Source of the DNA: DATAWK01 sp036267255
GTDB lineage: Bacteria; Acidobacteriota; Terriglobia; Terriglobales; Acidobacteriaceae
Reading direction: 5' to 3'
DNA: 64,000 bases
Assembly: GCA_036267255.1 (NCBI GenBank)
Contig: DATAWK010000038.1
Location: 1-64,000, forward strand
The position numbers were made by a program, and so were the translations under genes. Position 1 is the stretch's first letter; each line of letters begins with the position of its first letter. The notes under the pieces were generated by a model. The model was not told where the DNA came from. It searched no databases and saw only the letters and a list, made by a program, of their open reading frames with translations. This document shows, one piece after another, positions 34,694 through 44,448 of the stretch.

Positions 34694-36091
34694 ATGTCGT
34701 CAAATCCTTCATCCATCCCGATAGCAGAGCGGCAGGCAGCGGCAGCCACAATTGTCCGCCAGTTGCGGGCAGCCGGATTTCGCGCGTACTTTGCCGGAGG
34801 TTGTGTGCGCGATCTGTTATTAGGCCGTGAGCCTGCGGACTTCGACGTGGCTACCAGCGCCACGCCGGATATCGTGTTGCGTATGTTCCCAAAAACTTTC
34901 GCCGTCGGCGCCCACTTTGGCGTCGTGCTGGTGGTTGATCCCGCACAAGACGGCGAAATTATGACCGAGGTTGCTACGTTTCGCAATGACGGTGCCTATA
35001 GCGACGGTCGTCGTCCGGAGTCCGTGCGGTACACAGAATTGCCGGAAGAAGATGTACAACGGCGCGACTTTACCATCAACGGTTTGCTGCTGGACCCAGA
35101 GCTTCTGGCTACCGGCGGAGATCTTGCAAGCAGCAGTTTGAAGGCAGCCGTACTGGATTTTGTCGGAGGTGTCGACGATCTTCAGACCGGAATTCTCCGC
35201 GCTATTGGTGATCCCATGCACCGTTTTGCCGAAGACAAGCTGCGCATGCTTCGAGCCGTTCGGTTTGCTGTTCGCTTTGGATTCGCCATTGAGGATGCAA
35301 CTTTCGCCGCCATCCGCGCGACGGCTTCGCAAGTCCATCAGGTAAGCCCCGAGCGAGTGCGCGATGAGCTGACGCGCATGCTGACCGAAGGGAACGCACA
35401 GCATGCCTTTGAACTGTTGGATGCCACCGGCCTGTTGCGCGAGGTGCTGCCGGAGGTTCAGCGCCTGCAGGGGGTCGAGCAACCCCCGCAATACCATCCG
35501 GAAGGCGATGTCTGGACGCATACGCTGCTGTTGCTGGAAAAGCTGCCCGCAGGCTGTTCAGCCACGTTGGCCTGGGGAGCGTTGCTGCATGACATTGGCA
35601 AGCCGGCGACCTTTCGCCGGGCACCGGACCGCATCCGTTTTGACGGTCATGTGGAGATCGGCATGCGCATAGCAGAAGAAATCTGCACGCGCTTTCGCAT
35701 GTCCAAGGAAGACAGAGCGCAGATTGTTGCACTCGTCGCCAACCACATGCGCTTCGGTGATGTGGAAAAAATGCGCCCATCCACACTCAAACGCTTTCTG
35801 CGCCTGGATCGTTTTCCGGAGCACCTTGCGCTCCATCGATTGGACTGCCTTTCCAGCCACGGCGGCCTGCAGTTGTACGAATTTGCGAAACATCATTACG
35901 AAACGGTCCCACCGGAGGAGATTCGTCCGCAGCCTCTCATTAACGGGCAGGATCTGATTGAGGCTGGATTTCGACCAGGGCCGGAATTTCGCCGCATGCT
36001 GATGCTGGCCGAAGACGCGCAGCTTGAAGGCCGTATCCATACACGGGAAGAGGCGATGGTGCTGATTGCTGCAAACCAACCGCCCATGTAG
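34694..36091 (+). CDS. CCA-adding / poly(A) polymerase family nucleotidyltransferase
   Basis: Class II tRNA nucleotidyltransferase-type protein of 465 residues. The start at 34694 leaves the conserved domain close to the N-terminus; the longer frame overlaps tsaD and is unlikely. The catalytic segment reads YFAGGCVRDLLLGREPADFD, with the two catalytic Asp in the last part. RRDFTINGLLLDP is motif C-like, and an RNA-binding neck follows (DKLRMLRAVRFAVRFGF). A C-terminal HD domain is present: LLHDIGKPATF and later HVEIG. It may build or repair the CCA end of tRNAs, or add poly(A) tails; the two activities cannot be separated from this sequence. At least one tRNA in the window already encodes CCA. 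Confidence 0.92.
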   Translation: MSSNPSSIPIAERQAAAATIVRQLRAAGFRAYFAGGCVRDLLLGREPADFDVATSATPDIVLRMFPKTFAVGAHFGVVLVVDPAQDGEIMTEVATFRNDGAYSDGRRPESVRYTELPEEDVQRRDFTINGLLLDPELLATGGDLASSSLKAAVLDFVGGVDDLQTGILRAIGDPMHRFAEDKLRMLRAVRFAVRFGFAIEDATFAAIRATASQVHQVSPERVRDELTRMLTEGNAQHAFELLDATGLLREVLPEVQRLQGVEQPPQYHPEGDVWTHTLLLLEKLPAGCSATLAWGALLHDIGKPATFRRAPDRIRFDGHVEIGMRIAEEICTRFRMSKEDRAQIVALVANHMRFGDVEKMRPSTLKRFLRLDRFPEHLALHRLDCLSSHGGLQLYEFAKHHYETVPPEEIRPQPLINGQDLIEAGFRPGPEFRRMLMLAEDAQLEGRIHTREEAMVLIAANQPPM

Positions 36092-36137
36092 CAAAAGAAT
36101 ACGAGCAGCGATTGCAATCGCTGCCCGTATTCTTTTG
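36092..36137. terminator. Bidirectional intrinsic terminator between cca and the SOD gene
   Basis: A nearly perfect 46-base hairpin. The outer arms CAAAAGAATACG and CGTATTCTTTTG pair over 12 bp; one A/C mismatch follows; the inner 20 bases from 36105 to 36124 are self-complementary. A-rich and T-rich ends face both ways, so it can end transcription of both convergent genes. Confidence 0.88.
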
Positions 36138-36147
36138 CCGATGCGGC

Positions 36148-36759
36148 TTATTTTGCGGCCTTGTCAAAGCGCTTGTTTACTTCGTCCCAATTTACGGTGT
36201 TCCACCATGCGGCCAGATATTCGGCCCGGCGGTTTTGATACTTCAGATAATAGGCATGCTCCCACACGTCATTGCCCAGAATCGGGAACAAACCGTGGCT
36301 CAGCGGGTTGTCCTGGTTTGGCGTGGCAAGAATTTTTAGCTTGCCGCCCTCCAGCACAAGCCAGCCCCAGCCAGAGCCGAATTGCTTGGTGGCCGCGTCA
36401 TTGAATTGTTTCTTGAAGTCCTCAAAGCTGCCAAAGTCTTTTTTGATCTGCTCGCCAATTTTTCCGGTCGGTTCGCCGCCACCCTTCGGCTTCATGATCT
36501 GCCAGAACATGGTGTGGTTCACATGACCACCGCCATTGTTGCGCACGGCTGTCCGGATGTCCTCCGGTACGCTGTTCAGGTTGCGCAGCAGGTCCTCGGC
36601 AGAGTGCTTGGCCAGTTCCGGATGCTTCTCAATGGCGGCATTCAGATTATTGACATAGGCCTGGTGATGCTTATCGTGGTGCAGATGCATGGTGGTTTCA
36701 TCAATGTGAGGTTCCAACGCGGTGTAGTCATAAGGAAGTGGTGCCAGTTCGTATGCCAA
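36148..36759 (-). CDS. Superoxide dismutase, Mn/Fe family
   Basis: Cytosolic enzyme dismutating superoxide. 203 residues, no signal peptide. Metal ligands: His 27 in MHLHHDKHHQAYV, His 82 in GGGHVNHTMFW, Asp 164 and His 168 in GNDVWEHAYYLKYQNRR. The GGGHVNH segment and the overall style lean towards Mn or cambialistic use, but the metal cannot be settled by eye. The start codon is TTG (36757-36759 on the minus strand), supported by a strong AGGAGG six bases upstream. It converges on cca across a strong terminator. Confidence 0.95.
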   Translation of the reverse strand: MAYELAPLPYDYTALEPHIDETTMHLHHDKHHQAYVNNLNAAIEKHPELAKHSAEDLLRNLNSVPEDIRTAVRNNGGGHVNHTMFWQIMKPKGGGEPTGKIGEQIKKDFGSFEDFKKQFNDAATKQFGSGWGWLVLEGGKLKILATPNQDNPLSHGLFPILGNDVWEHAYYLKYQNRRAEYLAAWWNTVNWDEVNKRFDKAAK

Positions 36760-37017
36760 AACGTTCCTCCTGTGCGGATTGCTTTAAGATTCTTGATCTG
36801 GATGGAGCGGCCGCCCGATGACGGAACCAGCTCTGTGACTTTCTAGACGCCAAAGACATCCTACACTGTGGCTTCTATAAAAGTAGATGCAGCATGGCAC
36901 CCGTTGGCTGCGCGAAGGGCCGAAAGAACCGTACACCATGAACCAGATGAAACATATTGTGGGACGATACACTCAAGCGTAAATACTGGACGCGTACAAT
37001 TTCCCGATGAGGTTTTC

Positions 37018-39450
37018 ATGACAGTCTCCGCACCGGAGTATCACGAATACAACTGGATTCAAACCGATGCGCCAGCTCCCGGGGCACCCGGCGTGGAGCC
37101 GCGCTGGACTTCTAGCAAGAAAGATGCCGTTGGAACGGCATACGCTGCCTCCAGTCGCATCTGGTTCACTATTTCTCACGGTATCTTGAACGAAATCTAC
37201 TACCCAACCATCGATCGCCCACAGGTCCGCGACCTTGGCTTTCTGATCACCGACGAGGAAACCTTCTTTCACGAAGAAAAGCGCGATCTGGACAGCACGT
37301 TTGAATACATCGACAAAGACGGGCTCGCTGTCCGCATCACCAGTCGCGATCCGGAAGGTCGCTACTCGTTGATCAAGGAAATCATCTCGGACCCGCACTA
37401 TCCTGTCATTTTGGTGCACACGCGTGTCGAAGGCGAGGAGTCGTTGCTGCAGCGGCTGAAGATCTATCCACTGCTCGCGCCGCACATGGAAGGCGGCGGG
37501 GCGGGCAATTCCGCGCGTGCCGTGGAGGTGAATGGCCGCCGGGTTTTGATCGCGTGGAAGAACGAAACCTCGCTGGCAATGAGTGTCGATTGCGGTTTTA
37601 CGCGGGTATCCTGCGGATATGTGGGCACTAGCGATGGCTGGCAGGATCTGAATAGCAATTTGCGGATGGACTGGGAGTATGGCTACGCTCTTGATGGCAA
37701 CATTGCAGTCATGGGCGAGATCGACGCTTCCCAGCATCGCGAATTTACCTTGGCCGTCGGTTTCGGCGGTGGCCATCACGCCGCTATTTCCAGCATGATG
37801 CAGGCGCTGATCACACCCTTTCAAGCACATCTTGCGCGTTACGTCGAACAATGGCGCCGCGCCAAAATGCCCGTAGAACTGTCTCCGGCTGCGACTGATG
37901 GCGGACGCTTGCTGCTCATCAGCCGCAGCGTCCTTTTGACCCATGAGGACAAGACCTATCCCGGCGCCTTCATCGCCTCTATGTCCATTCCCTGGGGGCA
38001 GTCCAAAGGCGATGATGACCTGGGCGGTTACCATCTGGTCTGGACGCGCGATATGGTGCAGAGCGCCACGGCCGCGATGGCCTGCGGACGTACAGAAACG
38101 GCCATGAGGGCGCTAGTCTACCTGGCGGCCACCCAGGAGACGGATGGCAGTTTTGCGCAGAATTTCTGGGTCAATGGCACGCCATACTGGACGGGCCTTC
38201 AACTCGATGAAGTTGCATCTCCTATTATGCTGGCTTGGCGTTTATGGAAGGCCGGTGCACTCGGCAATTTCGACGTATTTCCATTTGTCGAGCGGGCGGC
38301 AGGGTTTTTGGTGCGGCATGCCCCCGTCACGCAGCAGGAACGGTGGGAGGAAAATGCCGGATATTCTCCCTCCACGCTGGCCGCGGTCATTGCCGGTCTC
38401 ATCTGCGCCAGCGATCTGGCACAAACTCATGGAGCAGTGGAGACCGCCGACCTGCTGGCATCCTATGCGGATTGGCTGGAATCTCACCTGGAAGAATGGA
38501 CGGTCACGAACGACGGCATTCTGCTTCCATCGGTAAAACGGCACTATATGCGCATTCGCCCCCCACAATGCGGCGATCCCTATGCCAATACGGATTGTGG
38601 AACGGACATTCTCCGCTTGGCCAATCGCGCCCCAGGGCAGCGCGTCGAGTTTGAGGCGCGGGAGATCATCGATCACGGTTTTCTGGAACTGGTCCGCTAC
38701 GGCATCCGGCCTGCGGACGATCCGTTGATTGTCGACTCGCTGAAAGTCGTCGATGCTGTGCTCAAAATCGAAACTCCGTTCGGCCCCTGTTGGCGCCGCT
38801 ATAACCACGATGGTTACGGTCAGACCCATGATGGCGGCCCTTATCAAGGTTGGGGACAAGGGCGTGCGTGGCCCTTGCTGACTGGCGAGCGCGCCCATTA
38901 TGAGCTGGCAGCTGGGAAAGACATCCGTCCGCTGATCAATGCCTATGAACGGTTCAGTTCTCAGGGAGGCATGCTGCCGGAGCAGATCTGGGACGAAGCG
39001 GATATTCCAAGTCAGGGTATGTACCTGGGGCGGCCATCCGGTTCTGCTATGCCGCTGGCCTGGGCCCATGCCGAGTACCTTAAACTGCTGCGCTCGGTTG
39101 TCGATGGCGGTATTTTTGACCGTATTCCAATCGTTGCGGATCGCTATCTCAGCAAACGTCCTCCGCGGAATGTGGAAATCTTCACTCTCGATCGCAAACT
39201 GCAGCGCATTGCTCCGGGCATGACCTTGCGTATTCTGGCATCCAGCGGGTTTCGTGTTCTGTGGACCGATGACAACTGGGGGACAACCAATACGCTGGAG
39301 GCCAAATACGCCGGATATATTGGTTGCTTTGCCGACATCGCCATTCGCGCCAGCCAGCAGGCGCCCATCCAGTTCACCTTCTATTGGCCGGAGGAAGAAC
39401 GGTGGGAAAATCAGAATTACACGGTTGTGGTTGGCTCCGGCCCGGAATGA
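37018..39450 (+). CDS. GH15 glucoamylase/glucodextranase-like glucosidase
   Basis: Inverting exo-acting alpha-glucosidase family protein of 810 residues. The start at 37018 follows GATGAGGTTTTC; the frame is open earlier but without a ribosome site. The N-terminal beta-sandwich domain of bacterial GH15 enzymes covers about residues 20-290 (SRIWFTISHGILNEIYYPTIDRPQ). The catalytic (alpha/alpha)6 barrel follows with GGYHLVWTRDM, NFWVNG and the general acid region MLPEQIWDEADIP. There is no signal peptide, so it probably acts inside the cell on glycogen-derived or imported oligosaccharides. Downstream pentose phosphate genes and glucokinase would use the released glucose. Trehalase activity is also known in this family. 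Confidence 0.9.
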   Translation: MTVSAPEYHEYNWIQTDAPAPGAPGVEPRWTSSKKDAVGTAYAASSRIWFTISHGILNEIYYPTIDRPQVRDLGFLITDEETFFHEEKRDLDSTFEYIDKDGLAVRITSRDPEGRYSLIKEIISDPHYPVILVHTRVEGEESLLQRLKIYPLLAPHMEGGGAGNSARAVEVNGRRVLIAWKNETSLAMSVDCGFTRVSCGYVGTSDGWQDLNSNLRMDWEYGYALDGNIAVMGEIDASQHREFTLAVGFGGGHHAAISSMMQALITPFQAHLARYVEQWRRAKMPVELSPAATDGGRLLLISRSVLLTHEDKTYPGAFIASMSIPWGQSKGDDDLGGYHLVWTRDMVQSATAAMACGRTETAMRALVYLAATQETDGSFAQNFWVNGTPYWTGLQLDEVASPIMLAWRLWKAGALGNFDVFPFVERAAGFLVRHAPVTQQERWEENAGYSPSTLAAVIAGLICASDLAQTHGAVETADLLASYADWLESHLEEWTVTNDGILLPSVKRHYMRIRPPQCGDPYANTDCGTDILRLANRAPGQRVEFEAREIIDHGFLELVRYGIRPADDPLIVDSLKVVDAVLKIETPFGPCWRRYNHDGYGQTHDGGPYQGWGQGRAWPLLTGERAHYELAAGKDIRPLINAYERFSSQGGMLPEQIWDEADIPSQGMYLGRPSGSAMPLAWAHAEYLKLLRSVVDGGIFDRIPIVADRYLSKRPPRNVEIFTLDRKLQRIAPGMTLRILASSGFRVLWTDDNWGTTNTLEAKYAGYIGCFADIAIRASQQAPIQFTFYWPEEERWENQNYTVVVGSGPE

Positions 39451-39550
39451 ATTTCACCCCAGGGAAAAGTACGAGTCTATAGAATGGCAATACGAAGATT
39501 GGCCGAGCACGGCAAGAACCCGGTAACACGACCCACCCCTTGAGGAGTTT

Positions 39551-41569
39551 ATGAGCGACCTGGATACTTTATCGATCAATACCCTGCGTTTTCTGGCTGT
39601 CGATGCTGTGGAAAAGGCCAATAGCGGTCATCCTGGCGCCCCTCTGGGAGATGCGCCTATCGCCTACCTGCTATTTCACAAGTACATGCGGCACAATCCA
39701 GCCAATGCAAACTGGAGCAACCGGGACCGTTTTATACTCTCGAACGGCCATGCTTCGGCCATGCTGTATTCCGTCCTGCACCTGTCGGGTTACAAGGTCT
39801 CTATTGCGGATTTAGAGCAGTTCCGCCAATGGGACTCCATCACGCCAGGCCATCCGGAGCGGGGGGATACCGAGGGCGTCGAAGTGACAACTGGCCCGCT
39901 TGGGCAGGGCTTGGCCATGTCGGTTGGAATGGCGATGGCGGAAAAGCACCTGGCAGCCCGTTATAACAAGCCTGGCCTCAATGTCGTCGATCACTACACC
40001 TACGTTATGTGCGGCGATGGCGACCTGATGGAAGGCGTCTCGCACGAGGCCTGCTCGCTGGCTGGCACGCTCGGTTTGGGCAAACTGATCCTGTTCTACG
40101 ACGACAATCTGGTCTCTCTCGATGGTCCCACGGATCTCTCGTTTACCGAAGATGTTGCCGAGCGTTTTGAGGCCTACCACTGGCATGTGCAGCATGTTTC
40201 CGATGGTAACAATCTCCTCGCGATCGAGAATGCCGTCACCGTTGCGCAGGCTGTCACCGATAGACCATCTCTGATTGCCGTGCGTACTGTGATTGGCTAT
40301 GGTAGCCCAAAGGCCGGTACATCCAAGGCCCACGGGGAACCGCTCGGCGCGGAGGACGTCAAGAAGACCAAGGAGACCCTCGGCTGGCCGGCAGACAAGA
40401 CCTTCTACGTGCCGGAAGAAGCACAGAAGAATTGGGATGCGATTCGCACGCGCGGGGCCAAGGAAGAAGCCGACTGGAACGCTCTCTTCGCCACATACAA
40501 GCAGCAGTTTCCGGAGCTTGCTGCGGAGTACGAACGCGTCTTCGCAGGCAAGCTGCCTGCCGGATGGGAATCCAGCGTGCCGAAATTTGCCGGCGATGCC
40601 AAGCCCGTGGCCACGCGCGTCGCTGGCAACACTGTGTTGAACGCCATTGCAGGCAAACTGCCGGAGCTGATTGGCGGTGCTGCGGATCTTTCCAGCTCTA
40701 CCAAGACCGTTATCAAAGACAGCGGAAATTTCCACCTCGACCCGGCAGGCCGCAATATTTATTTTGGCGTGCGGGAGTTTGGCATGTGCGCCGCCGTCAA
40801 CGGGATGGCTGCACACGGCGGGCTCATTCCCTATGGTTCGACCTTCTTTGTCTTCAGCGATTATTGCCGTCCCGCGTTACGCCTGGCTGCGCTGATGCAG
40901 ACGCCATCGCTCTTTGTGTTTACGCATGACTCCATCGGCCTGGGCCAAGATGGTCCGACGCATCAACCGATAGAGCAGTTGGCCTCGCTGCGCGCGATGC
41001 CCGGACTGGTGGATTTTCGCCCGGCGGACGCCAATGAAACCGCTGCCGCGTGGCAGGTTGCCATCGAACGCCGCAAGCCGGTCTTTATGGCGCTGTCGCG
41101 TCAGGATCTGCCTGTGCTCGACCCGGCCAAGCACGACATTTTGAACGGCGTGCGTCATGGCGCATACATTCTTGAAGACGGCGGCTCCTCGCCGGATATC
41201 ATTTTGCTGGCTACGGGCAGCGAGGTTAGCCTGGTGCAGAAAGCAGCCGTTGCGTTGAAGTCCCAGGGCATTGCCGCACGCGTCGTTTCCATGCCAAGCT
41301 GCCGGCTTTTTGAAGAGCAGGACGATGCGTATAAAGCCACCATCTTCCCGGACCCTCTGCCTGTGCTGGCCGTCGAGGCAGGCAGCCCGTTGAGTTGGTG
41401 GAAATATGTCGGTCGTCACGGAGATGTGATTGGTCTCGATCGTTTTGGCGCCTCTGCGCCGGGGGAGATCGCGATGGATAAGCTTGGATTCAATGTGCCC
41501 AATGTTGTGGAGCACGCTCAAAAGCTGGTGGCGCGCGCTCGCGTGCTGGCCGGCAGGAATGGAAAGTGA
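39551..41569 (+). CDS. tkt: Transketolase
   Basis: Thiamine diphosphate enzyme of the non-oxidative pentose phosphate pathway. 672 residues, normal size. The start follows TGAGGAGTTT. The N-terminal domain contains ANSGHPGAPLGDAPIAY and the ThDP motif GDGDLMEGVSHEACSLAG with the downstream Asn-containing YDDN. The pyrimidine domain holds REFGMCAAVNGMA and FSDYCRPALRLAAL; then HDSIGLGQDGPTHQPIEQLASLRAMP, the classic transketolase signature. The C-terminal domain ends normally. It precedes rpiB with a 5-base gap. Confidence 0.97.
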   Translation: MSDLDTLSINTLRFLAVDAVEKANSGHPGAPLGDAPIAYLLFHKYMRHNPANANWSNRDRFILSNGHASAMLYSVLHLSGYKVSIADLEQFRQWDSITPGHPERGDTEGVEVTTGPLGQGLAMSVGMAMAEKHLAARYNKPGLNVVDHYTYVMCGDGDLMEGVSHEACSLAGTLGLGKLILFYDDNLVSLDGPTDLSFTEDVAERFEAYHWHVQHVSDGNNLLAIENAVTVAQAVTDRPSLIAVRTVIGYGSPKAGTSKAHGEPLGAEDVKKTKETLGWPADKTFYVPEEAQKNWDAIRTRGAKEEADWNALFATYKQQFPELAAEYERVFAGKLPAGWESSVPKFAGDAKPVATRVAGNTVLNAIAGKLPELIGGAADLSSSTKTVIKDSGNFHLDPAGRNIYFGVREFGMCAAVNGMAAHGGLIPYGSTFFVFSDYCRPALRLAALMQTPSLFVFTHDSIGLGQDGPTHQPIEQLASLRAMPGLVDFRPADANETAAAWQVAIERRKPVFMALSRQDLPVLDPAKHDILNGVRHGAYILEDGGSSPDIILLATGSEVSLVQKAAVALKSQGIAARVVSMPSCRLFEEQDDAYKATIFPDPLPVLAVEAGSPLSWWKYVGRHGDVIGLDRFGASAPGEIAMDKLGFNVPNVVEHAQKLVARARVLAGRNGK

Positions 41570-41574
41570 ACAGC

Positions 41575-42060
41575 ATGAAGATTGCAATCGGATCAGACCA
41601 CGCCGGTTTTGAAATGAAGGAAGAGGTCCGGAAATACATGGCTAATCTGGGCCATGAGGTGCTGGATCTCGGAGCCTACAACGCGGAGCCTTCGGATTAT
41701 CCGGATTTCGCTGAGGCAGTCGGCAGGGCATTGATGGTTGGGAATGCCGAGCGGGGCGTTTTGATCTGCGGCTCCGGTGTGGGTGTTTCGGTCGCAGCCA
41801 ACAAAATGCCTGGCATTCGCGCTGGGCTTTGCGATGATACCTACTCCGCGCACCAGGGTGTGGAGCATGACAACATGAACATCCTGGTGATGGGTTCGCG
41901 CATCATCGGTTCGGCGCTGGCCCTGGACATTGTTTCTTCGTATCTCGGCGCACGATTCCAGAAAGACGTGGAACGCTTTGTCCGCCGTCTGAACAAGGTC
42001 AATGCGATTGAAGCGCGATACATGCTGAAGCCTTCCTCTGGCGCGACAAAATCTTCCTAG
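41575..42060 (+). CDS. rpiB: Ribose-5-phosphate isomerase B
   Basis: Interconverts ribose-5-phosphate and ribulose-5-phosphate. 161 residues. The start at 41575 (MKIAIGSDHAGFEMKEEV) is 5 bases after the tkt stop. Catalytic Cys in LICGSGVGVSVAANK; phosphate-binding and ring-opening residues in GLCDDTYSAHQGVEHDNMNILVMGSR. The SDHAGF start and the HD-N-MN pattern identify RpiB rather than RpiA or LacAB. Forms a unit with tkt. Confidence 0.96.
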   Translation: MKIAIGSDHAGFEMKEEVRKYMANLGHEVLDLGAYNAEPSDYPDFAEAVGRALMVGNAERGVLICGSGVGVSVAANKMPGIRAGLCDDTYSAHQGVEHDNMNILVMGSRIIGSALALDIVSSYLGARFQKDVERFVRRLNKVNAIEARYMLKPSSGATKSS

Positions 42061-42168
42061 GCTGCCTTCGGCATTCGTAAGCAGAGCGCATCGACGGGCG
42101 TGTTTCAGCAAATCTGATACACGCGGAATTCCGCAGCGAAATCCAGAATAACGAGGGAGGGCTGTTCG

Positions 42169-42789
42169 ATGGCTGCAGGCTCAATTCGTACCATTTTCTG
42201 GGATTGCGGCGGTGTTTTGCTTACCAACGGATGGGACCATCGCGAACGTGCCGCCGTGCTGGCGCAATTCTCGCTGGATTGGGATGCCTTCGAGCAGCGC
42301 CACCCGGAAGCTAACGATGCCTGGGAAAAGGGAGAAATTACCGCGGAAGAGTATCTGGCCCGCACGGTTTTCTATACGCCTCGCAAATTTTCTCCGCAGC
42401 AGTTTATTGCCGCTATGCAGGCCCAATCAATCGTTTTATATGCCGAAAACCTGCATACTGTAGAGGTACTGGCTGCATCTAAAAAATACACGATGGCCCT
42501 GTTAAATAATGAGGCGCGGGAATTGAACGACTATCGCATCCGCACATTTGGATTGCGGGGATATTTTTCAGGATTTTTCAGCTCTTGTTACGTGGGGTTG
42601 CGCAAACCGGGAGCAGCTATATTTCATCGTGCTCTCGACATTTTGCAATGCGAGCCAGATGAGGCGGTTTTTATTGACGACCGCAAGGGCAATGCAGATG
42701 CTGCGGCAAATCTGGGGATGCATGCGATTCAAATGCAAACTCCCACACAGTTACTGGAGGAACTCAGCCGGTTGGGCATTTCCGTCTGA
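42169..42789 (+). CDS. HAD-superfamily phosphatase, YihX-like
   Basis: A 206-residue HAD subfamily IA hydrolase. Motif I reads FWDCGGVLL, in which the usual second Asp is Gly (Asp-x-Gly), as in the glucose-1-phosphatase YihX and some epoxide-hydrolase N-domains. Motif II is LLNNEARE, motif III Lys in GLRKPGAAIFHRAL, and motif IV acidic pair in VFIDDRKGNA. A small helical cap lies between residues 20 and 85. Context between rpiB and zwf in a sugar-phosphate block makes a sugar-phosphate substrate such as glucose-1-phosphate plausible; this is inference. Confidence 0.85.
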   Translation: MAAGSIRTIFWDCGGVLLTNGWDHRERAAVLAQFSLDWDAFEQRHPEANDAWEKGEITAEEYLARTVFYTPRKFSPQQFIAAMQAQSIVLYAENLHTVEVLAASKKYTMALLNNEARELNDYRIRTFGLRGYFSGFFSSCYVGLRKPGAAIFHRALDILQCEPDEAVFIDDRKGNADAAANLGMHAIQMQTPTQLLEELSRLGISV

Positions 42790-42848
42790 ATGTCCATAGC
42801 CGATCCGTACTTGTAGAACGAAACACGCAATAGGTAGGAGCAAATTGT

Positions 42849-44387
42849 ATGGCGACCACGGAAGTAATGATCTCCCCGGAACAACTGCAGGCCTCGCATA
42901 ATGCGGAGCGTGTCCCAGACCCGTGCGTTGTAGTTATCTTTGGCGCATCCGGTGACCTGACCAAGCGCAAGCTGTTGCCCGCGCTGTATCACCTGGAGCA
43001 AAGCGGCCTTTTGCCGGAAAAATTTGCCGTTGTGGGTGTGGCTCGTCGTGCGCTGGGCGACACCTTTGCAGCGGATATGCGCGACGGGATCGTCAAAGGA
43101 GGGGGCGTCGACGCCGGCGATCCGAAGCTCGACAAGTTCGTCGGCAAGATCAGTTATCACGCCATGAACTTCGACGATCACGAAGGCTATACCAAGCTGA
43201 AAGATCTGCTGGAATCCATCGATAAAAAACATGGCATCGGCGGCGGCCGGCTCTTTTATCTCGCGACGGCTCCGGATTATTTTGCGGAGATTATTCACCA
43301 GCTCGGAAAACATAAAATGTCCCACTCCGATACAAGCTGGGTGCGTGTCATCGTCGAAAAGCCGTTCGGGCATGATCTGCAATCTGCGCGGGAACTGAAC
43401 GACGATGTCAATCAGGTCTTTGCAGAAGATCAGATTTTTCGCATCGATCATTACCTGGGCAAGGAGACCGTACAGAACATCCTCGTCTTCCGTTTCGCCA
43501 ACGGTATTTTCGAGCCACTTTGGAACCGCAATTTTATTGATCATGTGCAGATTACCGCGGCAGAGAGTATCGGCATCGAAGGACGCGGGCCCTTCTATGA
43601 AGGAGCAGGCGCGCTGCGCGATGTCGTCCAGAACCATGTTATGGAGTTGCTCTCCTTTGTCGCCATGGAACCGCCCGTCTCGTTTGAGGCTAAGGCCATT
43701 CGCGATGAAAAGATCAAGGTCTGGCGCGCCATTCAGCCAATTCTGCAGAAAGAGACGGTACGCGGACAATACGGTCCTGGCACGGTGGACGGCAAGGAGG
43801 TTCAGGGTTACCGGCAGGAAGACCGCGTGAATCCGCAATCGACTACTGAGACCTTTGCAGGACTGCGCCTGCAGATTGAAAACTGGCGCTGGGCAGGTGT
43901 TCCTTTCTATCTTCGCGCCGGGAAGCGCATGGCCAAACGTTCTACAGAGATTACGATTCAGTTCAAACAGGCTCCCATGCGGCTGTTCGTCAATGACAAG
44001 AACGCACCCTGTGAAGCCATCGAACCAAATATCATCTCCATGCGTATTCAACCGGATGATGGTATTTCGTTGCGCTTTGCTGCGAAGGTACCCGGGCCAA
44101 CCATGTACAGTTGCCCGGTGGATATGAACTTCAATTACAAGGATGCATTTGGTCTTTCATCCGCGAATGGTTATGAGCGGCTTCTGCTTGACGCCATGCT
44201 GGGCGATGCAACGCTGTTTGCGCATCGCGATGGAGTCGAGGCAACATGGGCGCTGATGACGCCGATCTTGCAGGGATGGGCGGAAAATCCATCCAAAGAT
44301 TTTCCAAATTATGCTGCTGGAAGTTGGGGCCCCGCAGCATCGGATGCATTGCTGGCCCGGGATGGCCGTAAATGGCGTAATTTATAA
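42849..44387 (+). CDS. zwf: Glucose-6-phosphate 1-dehydrogenase
   Basis: First enzyme of the oxidative pentose phosphate and Entner-Doudoroff routes, oxidising glucose-6-phosphate with NADP+ or NAD+. 512 residues, usual size. The ribosome site is GTAGGAGC. The nucleotide-binding motif is FGASGDLTKRKLLPALYHL at about residues 31-49. The active-site peptide is RIDHYLGKETVQNILVFRFAN, with its His and Lys. VEKPFGHDL and the C-terminal domain (YERLLLDAMLGDATLFAHRD) are all intact. It is followed by pgl and glk on the same strand. Confidence 0.97.
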   Translation: MATTEVMISPEQLQASHNAERVPDPCVVVIFGASGDLTKRKLLPALYHLEQSGLLPEKFAVVGVARRALGDTFAADMRDGIVKGGGVDAGDPKLDKFVGKISYHAMNFDDHEGYTKLKDLLESIDKKHGIGGGRLFYLATAPDYFAEIIHQLGKHKMSHSDTSWVRVIVEKPFGHDLQSARELNDDVNQVFAEDQIFRIDHYLGKETVQNILVFRFANGIFEPLWNRNFIDHVQITAAESIGIEGRGPFYEGAGALRDVVQNHVMELLSFVAMEPPVSFEAKAIRDEKIKVWRAIQPILQKETVRGQYGPGTVDGKEVQGYRQEDRVNPQSTTETFAGLRLQIENWRWAGVPFYLRAGKRMAKRSTEITIQFKQAPMRLFVNDKNAPCEAIEPNIISMRIQPDDGISLRFAAKVPGPTMYSCPVDMNFNYKDAFGLSSANGYERLLLDAMLGDATLFAHRDGVEATWALMTPILQGWAENPSKDFPNYAAGSWGPAASDALLARDGRKWRNL

Positions 44388-44448
44388 AAGGTCACGCGGA
44401 CTGCATGGAAACAATGCAGGAGTTGTTGAGAAGGGTTACTGAAGCATC

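Noticed and set aside
42729..44051. 440-codon minus-strand open frame inside zwf
   Set aside because: Antisense to an intact glucose-6-phosphate dehydrogenase; translation looks random.
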